From assembly GCA_947628215.1 (NCBI GenBank), contig CANQYZ010000011.1:1-56592 (forward strand): a stretch of DNA of 56,592 bases, given 5' to 3'. Every line of letters begins with the position of its first letter. Position 1 is the first letter of the stretch. The notes below the pieces were generated by a model. That model did not search any database. It had not been told where the DNA came from and saw only the letters and a program-made list of their open reading frames with translations. This stretch comes from an uncultured Clostridia bacterium (GTDB lineage Bacteria; Bacillota; Clostridia; TANB77; CAG-508). Made by a program: the position numbers and the translations under genes. Shown here piece after piece: positions 1 to 9,706 of this stretch.

Positions 1-331
<331 letters not shown>

Positions 332-429
332 CAAAAGGTTTACCCTGAAAAGAAGTATTTATCTATGTATTTTTGAGTGTTGAGCGAAGCTCATATGCGA
401 AAGCATAGCTAAGTAAGACACAAAGATTT

Positions 430-546
430 TCTGGTGACTATGATCTAAAGGGAAATACCTGTACCCATTCCGAACACAGAAGTCAAGCCTTTGGATGCCG
501 AAGATACTTGTAGGTTACCCTGCTGGGAAAATAGGTTGTTGCCAGT
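430..546 (+). rRNA. rrf: 5S ribosomal RNA
   Basis: A segment of about 117 nt with the 5S hallmarks: a CTGGTGACTATGATC start, the internal CCCATTCCGAACACAGAAG loop, and a 3' strand that pairs back with the start (TTGCCAG). It follows the 23S gene after about 100 nt of spacer, so it is the distal gene of an rRNA operon. Several T-runs follow directly and probably terminate transcription. Confidence 0.95.
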
Positions 547-623
547 TTTTTTATTTTTTTAAAAGTTAGAAAACAGAATTTATTTTAAGTTTTGTTTTGT
601 AACTTTTTTTTCGGCGTAAATAC

Positions 624-651
624 TTGATATATTTAATCTATATGATAGAAT
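624..651 (+). promoter_or_regulatory. Probable sigma-A promoter for the 684 gene
   Basis: TTGATA and TAGAAT are separated by 16 nt and lie just upstream of the AGGAG site and the ATG at 684. The two tandem paralogues downstream are therefore probably transcribed independently of the rRNA operon. Confidence 0.5.
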
Positions 652-683
652 TTATGTAGAACAATGGATTTTAGGAGATAAAT

Positions 684-1706
684 ATGAATTCGTGTATTGA
701 CTATTTTAAGCAAATTGCTAGAGGCGATGTTGTTACAAAAGATGTTTTAGAAAAAAGATATAATGAATTTTTGAATTTTATAAATAAGCTTAAATCATCT
801 GATATGGATAGAACGATAGAGCTTATTAAGCTAAGATTTGATTTTTTAGTAACTTCAAAATTACTTGAAAATCATAATTCAGGACTTAGCTATGAATCTT
901 TAAAAAAAGAGTATGATAAAATTGTTCTTCTTGCACAAAGCAGAAAATCAGAATTTAATGATAAAGCAAAAATTAGAAATGAATCTACAAATCCATATAG
1001 AAACTTAAGTGTTCCTCAAAATGCTGATATTGTTCGTATTAATAATTCATATTTAGCACAAATAGAAAATTTAGAAAAATGTTTAGAAAGAGAAGAAAAC
1101 AAATTATATAAAGATTTAGATAATATTATAGAGCTATATGCATATTTCCTTTTATATTCTGATGCTAGAGACATCCTTTTAGATAAAGATAAAAGAAGAA
1201 CTATAGATGAAGATATAAGTTTAGGGTTTAATCCTAATAAAGAAGATTTATATACTGAAGATATATATATTTCAGGACTTAAATTCATTCCTAATAAGAA
1301 AAACAGAGTATCTTATGAAATGAGAAATAAATATGGTGACCTTGTTATTTTTGAAAATACTGGAAGATTAGAATATGGTCAGTTTGGAAGAAAAAATCCA
1401 TTATTCAAAGATAAAGGTACACTTCAAAAATATAAAATTAGAAAAATTTATAATGATAATAGCTCTTTAAGTGAAAGAGAATTTGAAGTATATACATTTT
1501 TAAATATAAATCAAATGTCACTTGATGAAGAATTTACATCAATGCATTCTAATATTTTATTTTCAGATGTAAATTTAGAACAAGCAATTATTCATAATGG
1601 TGGTTATATTGGAGAAGTAAAATATGATGACAATGGTAAAATTGTTATAGAACATGAAGCTGATAAATTATGTGCATGTAAAGAATATGAAAAAATGGGA
1701 AATTAG
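684..1706 (+). CDS. Uncharacterised cytosolic protein, short member of a tandem paralogue pair
   Basis: A 340-residue protein that I do not recognise. It has no signal peptide or membrane segment. The C-terminal half (about residues 195-335) matches the end of the next gene in layout: a G-[RK]-L-x-[YF]-G motif, then a block of the type FSDVNLEQAIIHNGG, then a Cys-Ala-Cys near the end. The N-terminus carries one copy of a helical unit that the next gene repeats. The ATG is preceded by AGGAG. The next gene starts 8 nt downstream, so the two form one operon. The Cys pair could bind metal, but that is a guess. Confidence 0.85.
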   Translation: MNSCIDYFKQIARGDVVTKDVLEKRYNEFLNFINKLKSSDMDRTIELIKLRFDFLVTSKLLENHNSGLSYESLKKEYDKIVLLAQSRKSEFNDKAKIRNESTNPYRNLSVPQNADIVRINNSYLAQIENLEKCLEREENKLYKDLDNIIELYAYFLLYSDARDILLDKDKRRTIDEDISLGFNPNKEDLYTEDIYISGLKFIPNKKNRVSYEMRNKYGDLVIFENTGRLEYGQFGRKNPLFKDKGTLQKYKIRKIYNDNSSLSEREFEVYTFLNINQMSLDEEFTSMHSNILFSDVNLEQAIIHNGGYIGEVKYDDNGKIVIEHEADKLCACKEYEKMGN

Positions 1707-1714
1707 GAGGAAAA

Positions 1715-3814
1715 ATGAACTCAATTTTTAGTAAAGTTAATTACAATAGACAACTAGCAGAAATTCCAAATGCTACTGAACTTACAGTAGATATGCTAAA
1801 TATGAGATTCGATAATTTAAGGAAATTTGCAAAAGATGATGATCCTGTTGCAATTATGAATTTATATCTAGCGTATGATAGAATTTTAAGAGCAATTTAT
1901 GAAAATGGTGGTGCCATTCAAGAAGTAAATAGAAAAAACTTATCTAGAGAAGTTGCAGCACTTTCTCATGAATTTGATAATAATAACAGATATTTAACAT
2001 ATTTTAATTTATTACTATGTGAGATTGGAAAACCATTAACATCAGAGAACTTAAAAAAGTTATATAGTAAAGTTGAAAACATGCCAGAATTTACAAATGA
2101 GTTTTTATCTGAAGATGAAAGAAATGAAAGAAAAAGGACACTTCTTGCAGTATATTCAGTTCTTATGCAAGTAATTGAACAAAATGGCGGAGTATATGAA
2201 AATACTAATGACTTAAGAGAAGTAGAATTACAGACAATTTATGCTTCTAAGGATGATATAGGAGCTTTAAGTGAAGAAAAGCTTGAAGTATTAGATACTT
2301 TAAATAAAGCAAAACTAGAATCTGTAAAAAGGTTTTTACCTACTATTCTTTTAAATCCAGAAAATGGATTAATTACATCTGAAACGGTAGAAAATAGATA
2401 TAATGAATTTAAACAATTAGAATTATTTGGTCCTAATGTTACTTTTGAGATATTACAAGAGATGGAAAAAGTTTATCAGGCAATAAGATATTCTGTAGTA
2501 AATAGAAGAGATGATATTACAATTGAAGATAGAAAAGATATTATAGATAATTATTATGGAAATATTCCAAAGGTTGATACTACTTCTCAAATTATTTTAA
2601 TGCTTTCTAAGAATCAAGTTATATCTCAAAAAATATTAGAAGATGAATTAAGTAAATTATTAGAAAATGCAAACAAAACTAAAAATTCTCTTGCAAGATA
2701 TGATGCTATGATTGACATCCAAGTCGCATATGCAAGTATTATAGCAGCTATTCAAAACGAAAATGGAAAATGTTCAAAAGAAGATGCTATAGATGCATAT
2801 AATACTGCTTTAAAGAGAATAGAAGAGAATAGAAGAATGTATTTAAAATCTTATAGTAATCCATTCCAGATTTTTGATAGAGATAGCGACTCTAGTGAAG
2901 ATGAACAATACATAGAAATGTCTAAAAAGACAGAAGAAAAGATAGAAGCTTCTGGAAATATGGGCAATTTAGAAGATATTTATAGAGCTGCAGCAATGCA
3001 GAAAATTTATAGAGAATTATATGATATTATTAAAGATCCAATAAAAAGAAAAGAAATGGAAGCTGTTGATTTTGAAGTAGATCAAAGCAGTAAATATACA
3101 GATTTGGGAATTTGCGATTTAAGTTATTTAAGAACAACATCTGCAGAAACTCCAATTATATTTAATAATGCAATGGGAGACAGAATCGAAGTTGTTCATA
3201 CGGGAAAACTAGGATTTGGTATGCTTAGAAATAACAGTGGAAGAGCAACATATTCTGATAGTAGTACTATAGAAGAATATGAAATTACAAAAACATATTT
3301 TAGCAGACAAGGGATAGATAAAAAGCCAAAGGTAAAGAAATTCAAAGTATTTTCTCCATATATACAAGTTGCACGAATTAGAGATCCAGAGTTTTATAGT
3401 GCATATGCAGATAAGATTTTTTCAGATATAAGTTTAAATTCTGCAATAGAAAACAATGGAGGATTAATTGCTGGATTAAATTATGTTATAGATAAGACTG
3501 GAAGAGAAGTACCACAAATTTATTTTGATCAAAACGCATTATGTGCTTGTATTGATCTAAAAGATGGAATAGATGAGTATGAGAGAAAAGCAGAGAAAGA
3601 ATTTTATCCAAGACTTGTTGCTAAAAGACTTAGAGATGGAGCTTTAGTTGGTCAATCTTCAATAAGAGTAAAAAATGGATATGCTAGTAAAATAATGTAT
3701 CATAGAAATGGTGATAGACCAGAAAATGATGTTATTATGGCATATGAATGGTCTGATGTCGAGAAAGAAAATGATTTATTTACTAGAATTCGTGAAGATG
3801 ATCAAAGATATTAA
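1715..3814 (+). CDS. Uncharacterised repeat protein, long paralogue of the 684 gene
   Basis: A 699-residue hydrophilic protein of unknown function. Roughly residues 20-380 look like about four degenerate helical repeats of 90-110 residues. Each begins with a (T/S)-x-x-x-L-x-x-x-Y/R type segment and several end in a stretch resembling AIYENGG, VIEQNGG or AIQNENG. The C-terminal domain (about residues 450-640) is shared with the upstream gene, including FSDISLNSAIENNGG and LCAC. A good AGGAGG site precedes the ATG. The repeats and the rRNA-adjacent location are seen directly; I have no basis for a function. Confidence 0.85.
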   Translation: MNSIFSKVNYNRQLAEIPNATELTVDMLNMRFDNLRKFAKDDDPVAIMNLYLAYDRILRAIYENGGAIQEVNRKNLSREVAALSHEFDNNNRYLTYFNLLLCEIGKPLTSENLKKLYSKVENMPEFTNEFLSEDERNERKRTLLAVYSVLMQVIEQNGGVYENTNDLREVELQTIYASKDDIGALSEEKLEVLDTLNKAKLESVKRFLPTILLNPENGLITSETVENRYNEFKQLELFGPNVTFEILQEMEKVYQAIRYSVVNRRDDITIEDRKDIIDNYYGNIPKVDTTSQIILMLSKNQVISQKILEDELSKLLENANKTKNSLARYDAMIDIQVAYASIIAAIQNENGKCSKEDAIDAYNTALKRIEENRRMYLKSYSNPFQIFDRDSDSSEDEQYIEMSKKTEEKIEASGNMGNLEDIYRAAAMQKIYRELYDIIKDPIKRKEMEAVDFEVDQSSKYTDLGICDLSYLRTTSAETPIIFNNAMGDRIEVVHTGKLGFGMLRNNSGRATYSDSSTIEEYEITKTYFSRQGIDKKPKVKKFKVFSPYIQVARIRDPEFYSAYADKIFSDISLNSAIENNGGLIAGLNYVIDKTGREVPQIYFDQNALCACIDLKDGIDEYERKAEKEFYPRLVAKRLRDGALVGQSSIRVKNGYASKIMYHRNGDRPENDVIMAYEWSDVEKENDLFTRIREDDQRY

Positions 3815-3830
3815 AAAGTAGGGAATTATT

Positions 3831-4430
3831 ATGAGTAAAGTAACATGGAAAAGTGGAACTTTTGAATATCCGATTCCAGCTGTAATGGTTTCAGTAGGAA
3901 CAATGGAAAAATCAAATATTATTACTGTAGCATGGACTGGTATTTTATGTACGAATCCTGCTAAAGTATATATTTCAGTAAGACCAGAAAGATATTCATA
4001 TAAGATAATAAAAGAAACAGGAGAGTTTGTAATTAATCTTACAACAAAAGATTTAGCTTTTGCAACTGATTGGTGTGGAGTAAAAAGTGGGGAAAAATTT
4101 GATAAGTTTAAAGAAATGCATCTTACAAAAGAAAAATCAAATTTTGTTAAGTGCCCTGCTATAAAAGAATCACCTGTTTCTATTGAGTGCAAAGTATCTG
4201 AAGTAAAAGAACTTGGATCTCATACTATGTTTATTGCTGATGTTTTATGCATCAATGCTGATAAAAAATATATGGATGAAAAAGGTGCATTTGATATTTC
4301 TAAGTGTGATTTGATAGCATATGCAAATGGAGGATATTATGCTTTAGGAAAAAGGGTCGGAAAATTTGGATATTCTGTAGAAAAAAAGAAGAGAAAAAAT
4401 AAAAATTCTAAAGCAAAATTGAACAAATAA
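3831..4430 (+). CDS. Flavin reductase family protein (FMN-binding split barrel)
   Basis: This 199-residue protein has the flavin-reductase-like layout: an N-terminal FEYPIPAVMVSVGT strand, an ITVAWTG motif, and a YSYKIIKETGEFVINL segment that resembles the R-x-S-x-x-I-x-x-x-x-x-F-x-[VI]-N signature. The family binds FMN and typically reduces flavin, or acts as a small flavoprotein of unknown substrate. It lies 16 nt after the preceding gene and is followed by a strong terminator. The C-terminus is lysine-rich. The GTC GGA near codon 176 contains an out-of-phase CGG with no frame break. Confidence 0.85.
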   Translation: MSKVTWKSGTFEYPIPAVMVSVGTMEKSNIITVAWTGILCTNPAKVYISVRPERYSYKIIKETGEFVINLTTKDLAFATDWCGVKSGEKFDKFKEMHLTKEKSNFVKCPAIKESPVSIECKVSEVKELGSHTMFIADVLCINADKKYMDEKGAFDISKCDLIAYANGGYYALGKRVGKFGYSVEKKKRKNKNSKAKLNK

Positions 4431-4453
4431 AAAACAATAAATTGATAAAATTT

Positions 4454-4488
4454 AAGGTGTGAAAAAATAAAAAAATCACACCTTTTTT
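4454..4488 (+). terminator. Rho-independent terminator after the flavin reductase gene
   Basis: The inverted repeat AAGGTGTGA/TCACACCTT is followed by a T run and lies 24 nt past the stop codon. Confidence 0.9.
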
Positions 4489-4524
4489 GTTTGTTACATA
4501 TCTATTACATATTACAAATAAGCC

Positions 4525-4552
4525 TTGAATAATACTGAATTAGTGGTATAAT
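4525..4552 (+). promoter_or_regulatory. Sigma-A promoter for the sensor kinase gene
   Basis: TTGAAT and a perfect TATAAT are separated by 16 nt, about 25 nt upstream of the ATG at 4578. Confidence 0.7.
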
Positions 4553-4577
4553 AAAGCAAATGAGTTCGAGGTAAATT

Positions 4578-6095
4578 ATGTTAAAAAATGTTCATATAAA
4601 AATAGTAATTACTTTTATGATTTTAGGAATGGCTATTCTTGCTTTTTTAGGTATAAGTTTTGCCGAAGAATTAAAAACTGTAAATGAACAAGTACTTGCA
4701 GGAGGTAATGTTTCAGAGATTGTACTTCAGCAATTAGAGAAAACTAAAATCATAACTTTAGTTGCTATAAGTATTTTTGCTGGAATTTCAGTAATAATAG
4801 GTGCAATATTAATAAAAGTAGTAATAGCTCCTATGTCAAAAATTGTAAAACATGCAGAACTTATAACAAGTGGAGATAAGAGTAGTAATAATAAGTATTC
4901 TGGAAATGGTAATAGTTCAGAAGTAAATGAAATATCAAAAGCTTTTGGAAAGATGAATGATGAACTTCAGGAAAAATATAAGGAAGTATCTAGACAGAAA
5001 AAACAGATTGAAACAATTCTTTTACACATTACAGATGGTATATTAGCTTTTAATATTGATGGACAAATCATCCATATGAATGTTGCTGCAAAGAACTTAC
5101 TTGAAATTTCAGATGATGCTAAAAACTTTTATGATATATTTGACAAATTAGATGTTGATATTAATATGGAAAAAGTTATATATCTTGAGGATTTAGCTTC
5201 TACTGAGCAAAGAATTATAGTAGGTGAAAAGACTTTAAATTTATTTTTTGCTCAATTTAAAGAAGAATCTGATATACCAGCAGGACTAATTGTTGTAATA
5301 CAAGATATAACAGAACATGTAAAGCTAGATACTATGAGAACAGAATTTGTAGCAGATGTATCACATGAATTAAAAACACCAATTACTTCAATACTTGGAT
5401 ATGCAGATACACTTCTTGAAGATGAAACAGATGAAGATAGTATTAGAAAGAAATTCTTAGAGAGAATATCAACACAAGCTAAAAGAATGTCAGTATTAGT
5501 TAGTGATTTATTAACACTTTCAAGATATGAAAGTGGAATGATAGAAACTAAAAAAGTGGAATTTGATTTAGGAGAACTTGTAAAAAATACATATGATACA
5601 TTATCTCTTGAAATAGAAAAGAAAAATCAAAAAGCTGAATGTTTTGTTACAGCAAATGTTCCACCAGTAATTGCTGATAAATCTGGTATAGAAAGAGTTG
5701 TTTTAAATATACTTACAAATGCTATAAAATATACTCCAGAAGGTGGAGAAATCAAGATATATGTTGGATTTGTATATAATGATGCATATATTAAAATTAT
5801 AGATACAGGAATTGGTATTGCAGAAGAGGAAATAGAAAAGATTTTTGAAAGATTTTATAGAGTAGATAAGGCAAGAACAAGAGAGATGGGAGGTACAGGA
5901 CTTGGACTTTCTATTGCAAAAGAAATACTTGATAAAAATGATTCAAAAATAGACATTAAAAGCGAACTTGGAAAAGGTACAGAAGTTGTTATAAGAATAC
6001 CAACAAAACAAACTTCTAAAGAAAATAATATAGAAAATGATATAGAAAACAGTACAGAAGAAAATTTAGAAGAAAATACAAAAGAAAATAATTAA
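4578..6095 (+). CDS. Membrane sensor histidine kinase (PhoR/WalK type)
   Basis: This 505-residue protein has two membrane segments (about residues 8-28 and 58-82), a HAMP linker, a PAS domain (about 140-250) and a class I kinase core. The phosphoacceptor His is about residue 262 in DVSHELKTP. The ATP-binding N box (ILTNAIKYTPEGG), G1 box (DTGIGI) and G2 box (GTGLGLS) follow. The extracellular loop is only about 30 residues. No response regulator gene is adjacent, so the partner must lie elsewhere. The C-terminus is a Glu/Asn-rich tail. PhoR and WalK share this domain order, so the signal cannot be stated. Confidence 0.92.
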   Translation: MLKNVHIKIVITFMILGMAILAFLGISFAEELKTVNEQVLAGGNVSEIVLQQLEKTKIITLVAISIFAGISVIIGAILIKVVIAPMSKIVKHAELITSGDKSSNNKYSGNGNSSEVNEISKAFGKMNDELQEKYKEVSRQKKQIETILLHITDGILAFNIDGQIIHMNVAAKNLLEISDDAKNFYDIFDKLDVDINMEKVIYLEDLASTEQRIIVGEKTLNLFFAQFKEESDIPAGLIVVIQDITEHVKLDTMRTEFVADVSHELKTPITSILGYADTLLEDETDEDSIRKKFLERISTQAKRMSVLVSDLLTLSRYESGMIETKKVEFDLGELVKNTYDTLSLEIEKKNQKAECFVTANVPPVIADKSGIERVVLNILTNAIKYTPEGGEIKIYVGFVYNDAYIKIIDTGIGIAEEEIEKIFERFYRVDKARTREMGGTGLGLSIAKEILDKNDSKIDIKSELGKGTEVVIRIPTKQTSKENNIENDIENSTEENLEENTKENN

Positions 6096-6113
6096 AAAGG
6101 AATGGTGATTTTT

Positions 6114-6848
6114 ATGAAAGATTGGTTATTGAATGCAACCTACTTACAAGAAGGAAAGGGGATATTTATTTTATTATTTGTACTTGTAATTGTTTTAATT
6201 TTAATAATTACATATAAAATTGATAACTTACCACCAAAAAAGAATAGAAGAAGAACAAATGAAGAAAAAAATAATGACATAGAAGATTATAAAGAAGAAA
6301 AAAAAAATTACGACCAAAAAACGGAAAACATAGCAAAAATTGAAGATGAGGAAGAAAAAGAATTTTCTTATATAGAAGATGTAGAAGATGATGATACTGA
6401 ATTAGAGAAAAAAGAAGAGGAAGATGAAAAAGAAGAAGAAAAACAAGATGATATAGATGACATTGATATATATGCATATGATAAATCATTATATGAAAAT
6501 GATGATGAAAGTGATAAAAATGATACTTTAGAAAATAACTATGCAGATGAAGAAAAAGATGTTCAAGAAGAAAATGATGATGATTTAAATATGCAAGAAA
6601 ATTTTTCTTGGGAAAAACAAGATGAAGAAAAAGAATATGAGAAAATAGAAAAAGAAGAAATAAATAAAGAAGATGAAAAAATAGAAAATATTTCTTTTAC
6701 AGAAGAGAAAGAAGTAAAAGAAGAACCAAAAAAAGTAGAAAAGAAATCACCAAAGACTACAAAAAGGACAACTACAGCAAAATCAAGAAGTACTAAAACA
6801 AAGAGCACTACAAGAAAGACTACAAAGAAGAATACAAAAAAAGAATAA
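6114..6848 (+). CDS. Single-pass membrane protein with acidic middle and Lys/Thr-rich basic tail
   Basis: About 244 residues. A short N-terminus is followed by one membrane helix (about residues 14-34), then a very acidic Glu/Asp/Lys low-complexity region of about 150 residues, then a basic tail of about 35 residues rich in Lys, Thr, Ser and Arg, resembling a histone H1-type tail. The start at 6114 is preferred over the in-frame ATG at 6102, which sits directly on the AAAGG site. It lies between the kinase and signal peptidase genes and is probably cotranscribed with them. Function is unknown. The tail could bind nucleic acid or anionic polymer, which is inference from charge only. Confidence 0.8.
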   Translation: MKDWLLNATYLQEGKGIFILLFVLVIVLILIITYKIDNLPPKKNRRRTNEEKNNDIEDYKEEKKNYDQKTENIAKIEDEEEKEFSYIEDVEDDDTELEKKEEEDEKEEEKQDDIDDIDIYAYDKSLYENDDESDKNDTLENNYADEEKDVQEENDDDLNMQENFSWEKQDEEKEYEKIEKEEINKEDEKIENISFTEEKEVKEEPKKVEKKSPKTTKRTTTAKSRSTKTKSTTRKTTKKNTKKE

Positions 6849-6878
6849 TAAGTTTTAAATAGAAAGAGGTATACAAAC

Positions 6879-7514
6879 TTGAGTCCAAAAGTAAAGAATG
6901 TTATTGAATGGTGTTACTGCATTGTTATTGCGATAACATTAGCAATTTTAGTTAGATGTTTTGTAGGAACTCCTACAGTTGTAAAACAAATTTCTATGCA
7001 ACCTACATTTGTAGAGAATCAAAGATTATTATTAAATAGAATTGATACTACTTTTAATCATAAATGGAAAAGAGGAGAAATTATTACATTTGAAGCACCA
7101 AGTACATCAATGGTGAGCCTAGAAGATGCTGATTTTAATAATCCAGTAGCAAAGTATGAAAATAATCCAAAATCTTTATTTGGAAAATTTACATATTATG
7201 TACTAGAAATTGGAAAAACAAGTTATATTAAAAGAATAATTGGAGTTCCAGGAGATCGTATTCAGATAGCTGATGGAAAAGTGTATGTTAATGATAAAGA
7301 ACTAAAAGAAGAATATGTACATGGACAAGAAACAGATGATATGGGAGGATTATTTACAGATATTACAGTACCAGATGGTACAGTATTTGTAATGGGAGAT
7401 AACAGAAACCATAGTACAGATAGTAGATGTTTTGGATGTGTTCCAATGGATAAAATAGAAGGTAAAGTTGTATTTAGATTTTGGCCTTTTAATAAATTTG
7501 GAAAAATAGATTAG
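6879..7514 (+). CDS. lepB: Type I signal peptidase
   Basis: A 211-residue membrane protease that removes signal peptides from exported proteins. One N-terminal membrane helix is followed by the catalytic Ser39 in QISMQPTF and the general-base Lys118 in SYIKRIIGVPGD. The family box VMGDNRNHSTDSR is near the C-terminus. The start is TTG, chosen because AGAAAGAGG lies 9 nt upstream and the helix begins at once. Residues about 70-110 are an insertion between the Ser and Lys boxes, within the usual family variation. Confidence 0.95.
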   Translation: MSPKVKNVIEWCYCIVIAITLAILVRCFVGTPTVVKQISMQPTFVENQRLLLNRIDTTFNHKWKRGEIITFEAPSTSMVSLEDADFNNPVAKYENNPKSLFGKFTYYVLEIGKTSYIKRIIGVPGDRIQIADGKVYVNDKELKEEYVHGQETDDMGGLFTDITVPDGTVFVMGDNRNHSTDSRCFGCVPMDKIEGKVVFRFWPFNKFGKID

Positions 7515-7526
7515 GAGAATGAAAAC

Positions 7527-8438
7527 TTGAGCTTTGAAAAAATAATCGGAAATGAAAAGGCAAAAGAAGAATTAGAGAAATTATTAGATAATAATATAAT
7601 AGGACATAGTTATATTTTTCAAGGACCAGAAGGAGTTGGAAAAGTATTATTTGCTACTGAGTTTGCAAAAAGAATTTTATGTGAAAGTGGAAACTCTTGT
7701 GATACATGTAAATCATGTATCATGTTTAATTCATCGAATCATCCAGATTTTATGATAATAAATAATGAAGAAGAAAACATAAAAATAGATGAGATAAGAA
7801 AATTTATAGAGAAAGTTATAGAAAAACCGATTATATCAAAGAATAAAGTATATATTATAAATGCAGCAGATAAAATGACTAAAGAAGCACAAAATTGCTT
7901 ATTAAAAACTTTAGAGGAACCTCCTGAATTTGTTACAATAATTCTTATTTCATCAAATGAAAATATGCTACTTACAACAATAAAATCAAGATGTGTAAAA
8001 ATTCCTTTTTTAGGACTTACAGGTGATGAAATAAAAAAATATATTCGTGGAAATGATAAATACAGTGAAAAAGATTTTACAGATGAAATGATAGATATTT
8101 TAGAGGGTAGCTTAAAAAAGCTTGATAAAATATTTGAAAATAAAGATACATATGAACCAATTAAAAATCTACTAGAAAATACAAAAGAATTGGATAAATT
8201 AGATTTCTATTTAAAAGGACATATAATTTATAATAAAGATGAAATTTATGATATTTTAGAGTATATGATTTCTGTTTTATATAAATTAGGACAAAGTGAT
8301 TCAGATTATCTAAATGGAATAAGTATTATCCAAAATACAATAAACAAATTAAAATCAAATAATAATTTTGATATGAGTATTGATAGTATGTTATTTGAAA
8401 TTTGGGAGGATATAAATGATAACAATAATAGGAGTTAG
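7527..8438 (+). CDS. holB: DNA polymerase III delta' subunit
   Basis: A 303-residue clamp-loader subunit with an N-terminal AAA+ domain. The Walker A reads GPEGVGKV where an active site has GKT/S; delta' subunits commonly have degenerate ATP sites, so this fits. A four-Cys zinc module (CESGNSCDTCKSC) and the sensor region LLKTLEEPPE follow. The start is TTG with AGGAG upstream. The gene overlaps ricT by 23 nt, the common Firmicute order holB-ricT. The first codons contain ATC GGA, an out-of-phase CGG that is read normally. Confidence 0.93.
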   Translation: MSFEKIIGNEKAKEELEKLLDNNIIGHSYIFQGPEGVGKVLFATEFAKRILCESGNSCDTCKSCIMFNSSNHPDFMIINNEEENIKIDEIRKFIEKVIEKPIISKNKVYIINAADKMTKEAQNCLLKTLEEPPEFVTIILISSNENMLLTTIKSRCVKIPFLGLTGDEIKKYIRGNDKYSEKDFTDEMIDILEGSLKKLDKIFENKDTYEPIKNLLENTKELDKLDFYLKGHIIYNKDEIYDILEYMISVLYKLGQSDSDYLNGISIIQNTINKLKSNNNFDMSIDSMLFEIWEDINDNNNRS

Positions 8439-9339
8439 ATTTAAGAAAAACGGTAAAATATATTATTTTGATCCTGAAGGATTAGAAATAGAAAAAGGTA
8501 CAAATGTAATTGTTGAGACTGCTATGGGAGATGAATATGGAGAATGTGTAATTGCAAATAAAGAAGTAGATGAGTCAAAGCTTACAAATCCACTTAAAAA
8601 AGTAATAAGAATTGCAACTGAAAAAGATACAGAGATGTGCAAAGAATTTAAATCAAGAGAAGAAGATGCCATGAAAAAATGTGAAGAAAAGATAAAAAAA
8701 CATGGCTTAGATATGAAGCTTATTGATTGTGATTATAAATTCGATGGTACTAAACTTATATTCTACTTTACAGCTGATGGAAGAATTGATTTTAGAGAGC
8801 TTGTAAAAGATTTAGCTGCTATTTTCAAGACTAGAATTGAACTTAGACAAATAGGAGTCAGAGATGAAGTTAAAAGAATTGGCGGAAATGGTATGTGTGG
8901 AAGACAGCTTTGTTGTTGCTCTTTTTTAGGAAAATTTGAAACAGTATCAATAAAAATGGCTAAAGAGCAAAACATATCACTTAATCCATCAAAGATTTCA
9001 GGTAATTGTGGAAGACTTATGTGTTGCTTAAAATATGAACAAGAAGTATATGAAGAAAAATTAAAGAAACTTCCAAGAATAGGTGCTATTGTAAAATGTG
9101 AAGAGGGTACTGGAGAAATTTGTGGTATAGAGACTTTAAAAGAGATTGTTAAAGTTAAATTATCAGATGGCGAAGATACTTTTTATAGAAAATATAAATT
9201 AGATGATATTACTATTATAAAAGATGCAGAAGAAACAGATAGCTTAGATGTAGAAAGTCAAGAAGACCTTAGAGAACTAGAAAAACTAGAGAAATTAGAA
9301 CAAATAGATAGCAAAAATTCTGAAGACGAAGATATTTAA
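8416..9339 (+). CDS. ricT: PSP1 domain protein RicT (YaaT)
   Basis: A 307-residue PSP1-family protein. The motifs are the Cys-rich block GGNGMCGRQLCCCSFLG and the second cluster SGNCGRLMCCLKYE, the Cys residues that ligate iron-sulfur clusters in the Bacillus RicT-RicA-RicF complex. That complex promotes RNase Y processing and phosphorelay to Spo0A. It overlaps holB and is probably translationally coupled to it. A Glu/Asp-rich tail of about 35 residues ends the protein. Confidence 0.93.
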   Translation: MITIIGVRFKKNGKIYYFDPEGLEIEKGTNVIVETAMGDEYGECVIANKEVDESKLTNPLKKVIRIATEKDTEMCKEFKSREEDAMKKCEEKIKKHGLDMKLIDCDYKFDGTKLIFYFTADGRIDFRELVKDLAAIFKTRIELRQIGVRDEVKRIGGNGMCGRQLCCCSFLGKFETVSIKMAKEQNISLNPSKISGNCGRLMCCLKYEQEVYEEKLKKLPRIGAIVKCEEGTGEICGIETLKEIVKVKLSDGEDTFYRKYKLDDITIIKDAEETDSLDVESQEDLRELEKLEKLEQIDSKNSEDEDI

Positions 9340-9357
9340 TATATTTTTATAAAGCTA

Positions 9358-9387
9358 TTGCAAAAATATATTAAAGACTATTATAAT
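9358..9387 (+). promoter_or_regulatory. Probable promoter for the ferredoxin gene
   Basis: TTGCAA and TATAAT are separated by 18 nt, about 30 nt before the ATG at 9417. Confidence 0.55.
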
Positions 9388-9416
9388 ATAAATAACATCG
9401 AAGGGAGGTGTTATAC

Positions 9417-9590
9417 ATGGCATATAAAATTTCAGAACAATGTATAAAATGTGGAGCTTGTGCTGGTTCTTGTCCAGTAGGATGCATATCAGAAGGTGAA
9501 GCTACATATGTAATTGATAAAGAACAATGTATCAGTTGTGGAACATGTGCAGGTGTTTGCCCTGTTGGTGCTCCAGCAAGTGAAGAATAA
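9417..9590 (+). CDS. 2[4Fe-4S] ferredoxin (clostridial type)
   Basis: A 57-residue electron carrier with two C-x2-C-x2-C-x3-C(P) clusters: CIKCGACAGSCP and CISCGTCAGVCP. The ATG at 9417 is chosen because AAGGGAGG lies 8 nt upstream. It is the likely electron acceptor of the 2-oxoacid oxidoreductase encoded convergently on the other strand. It is flanked by its own promoter and terminator. Confidence 0.97.
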   Translation: MAYKISEQCIKCGACAGSCPVGCISEGEATYVIDKEQCISCGTCAGVCPVGAPASEE

Positions 9591-9613
9591 AACTAAACTA
9601 AATTTAAAAATTA

Positions 9614-9646
9614 GGAGTTATAGAAATATAACTTCTTTTATTTTTG
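9614..9646 (+). terminator. Terminator after the ferredoxin gene
   Basis: The short stem AGTTATA/TATAACT is followed by a T-rich stretch, just past the ferredoxin stop codon. Confidence 0.7.
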
Positions 9647-9650
9647 TAGA

Positions 9651-9682
9651 AAAAAAGATTGCTTTTAAAAAGCAATCTTTTA
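9651..9682. terminator. Bidirectional terminator between ferredoxin and porB
   Basis: AAAGATTGC pairs with GCAATCTTT, with an A run on the left and T run on the right, so it can end both the rightward ferredoxin transcript and the leftward por transcript. Confidence 0.8.
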
Positions 9683-9706
9683 AAATAAATATAATTTTTT
9701 AATTAA

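Noticed and set aside
6208..6808. Long minus-strand open frames rich in Leu, Phe and Ser opposite the acidic-tail genes
   Set aside because: They are mirror images of Glu/Lys-rich low-complexity coding sequence and have no ribosome binding sites. The same applies opposite minE at 14804-15235.
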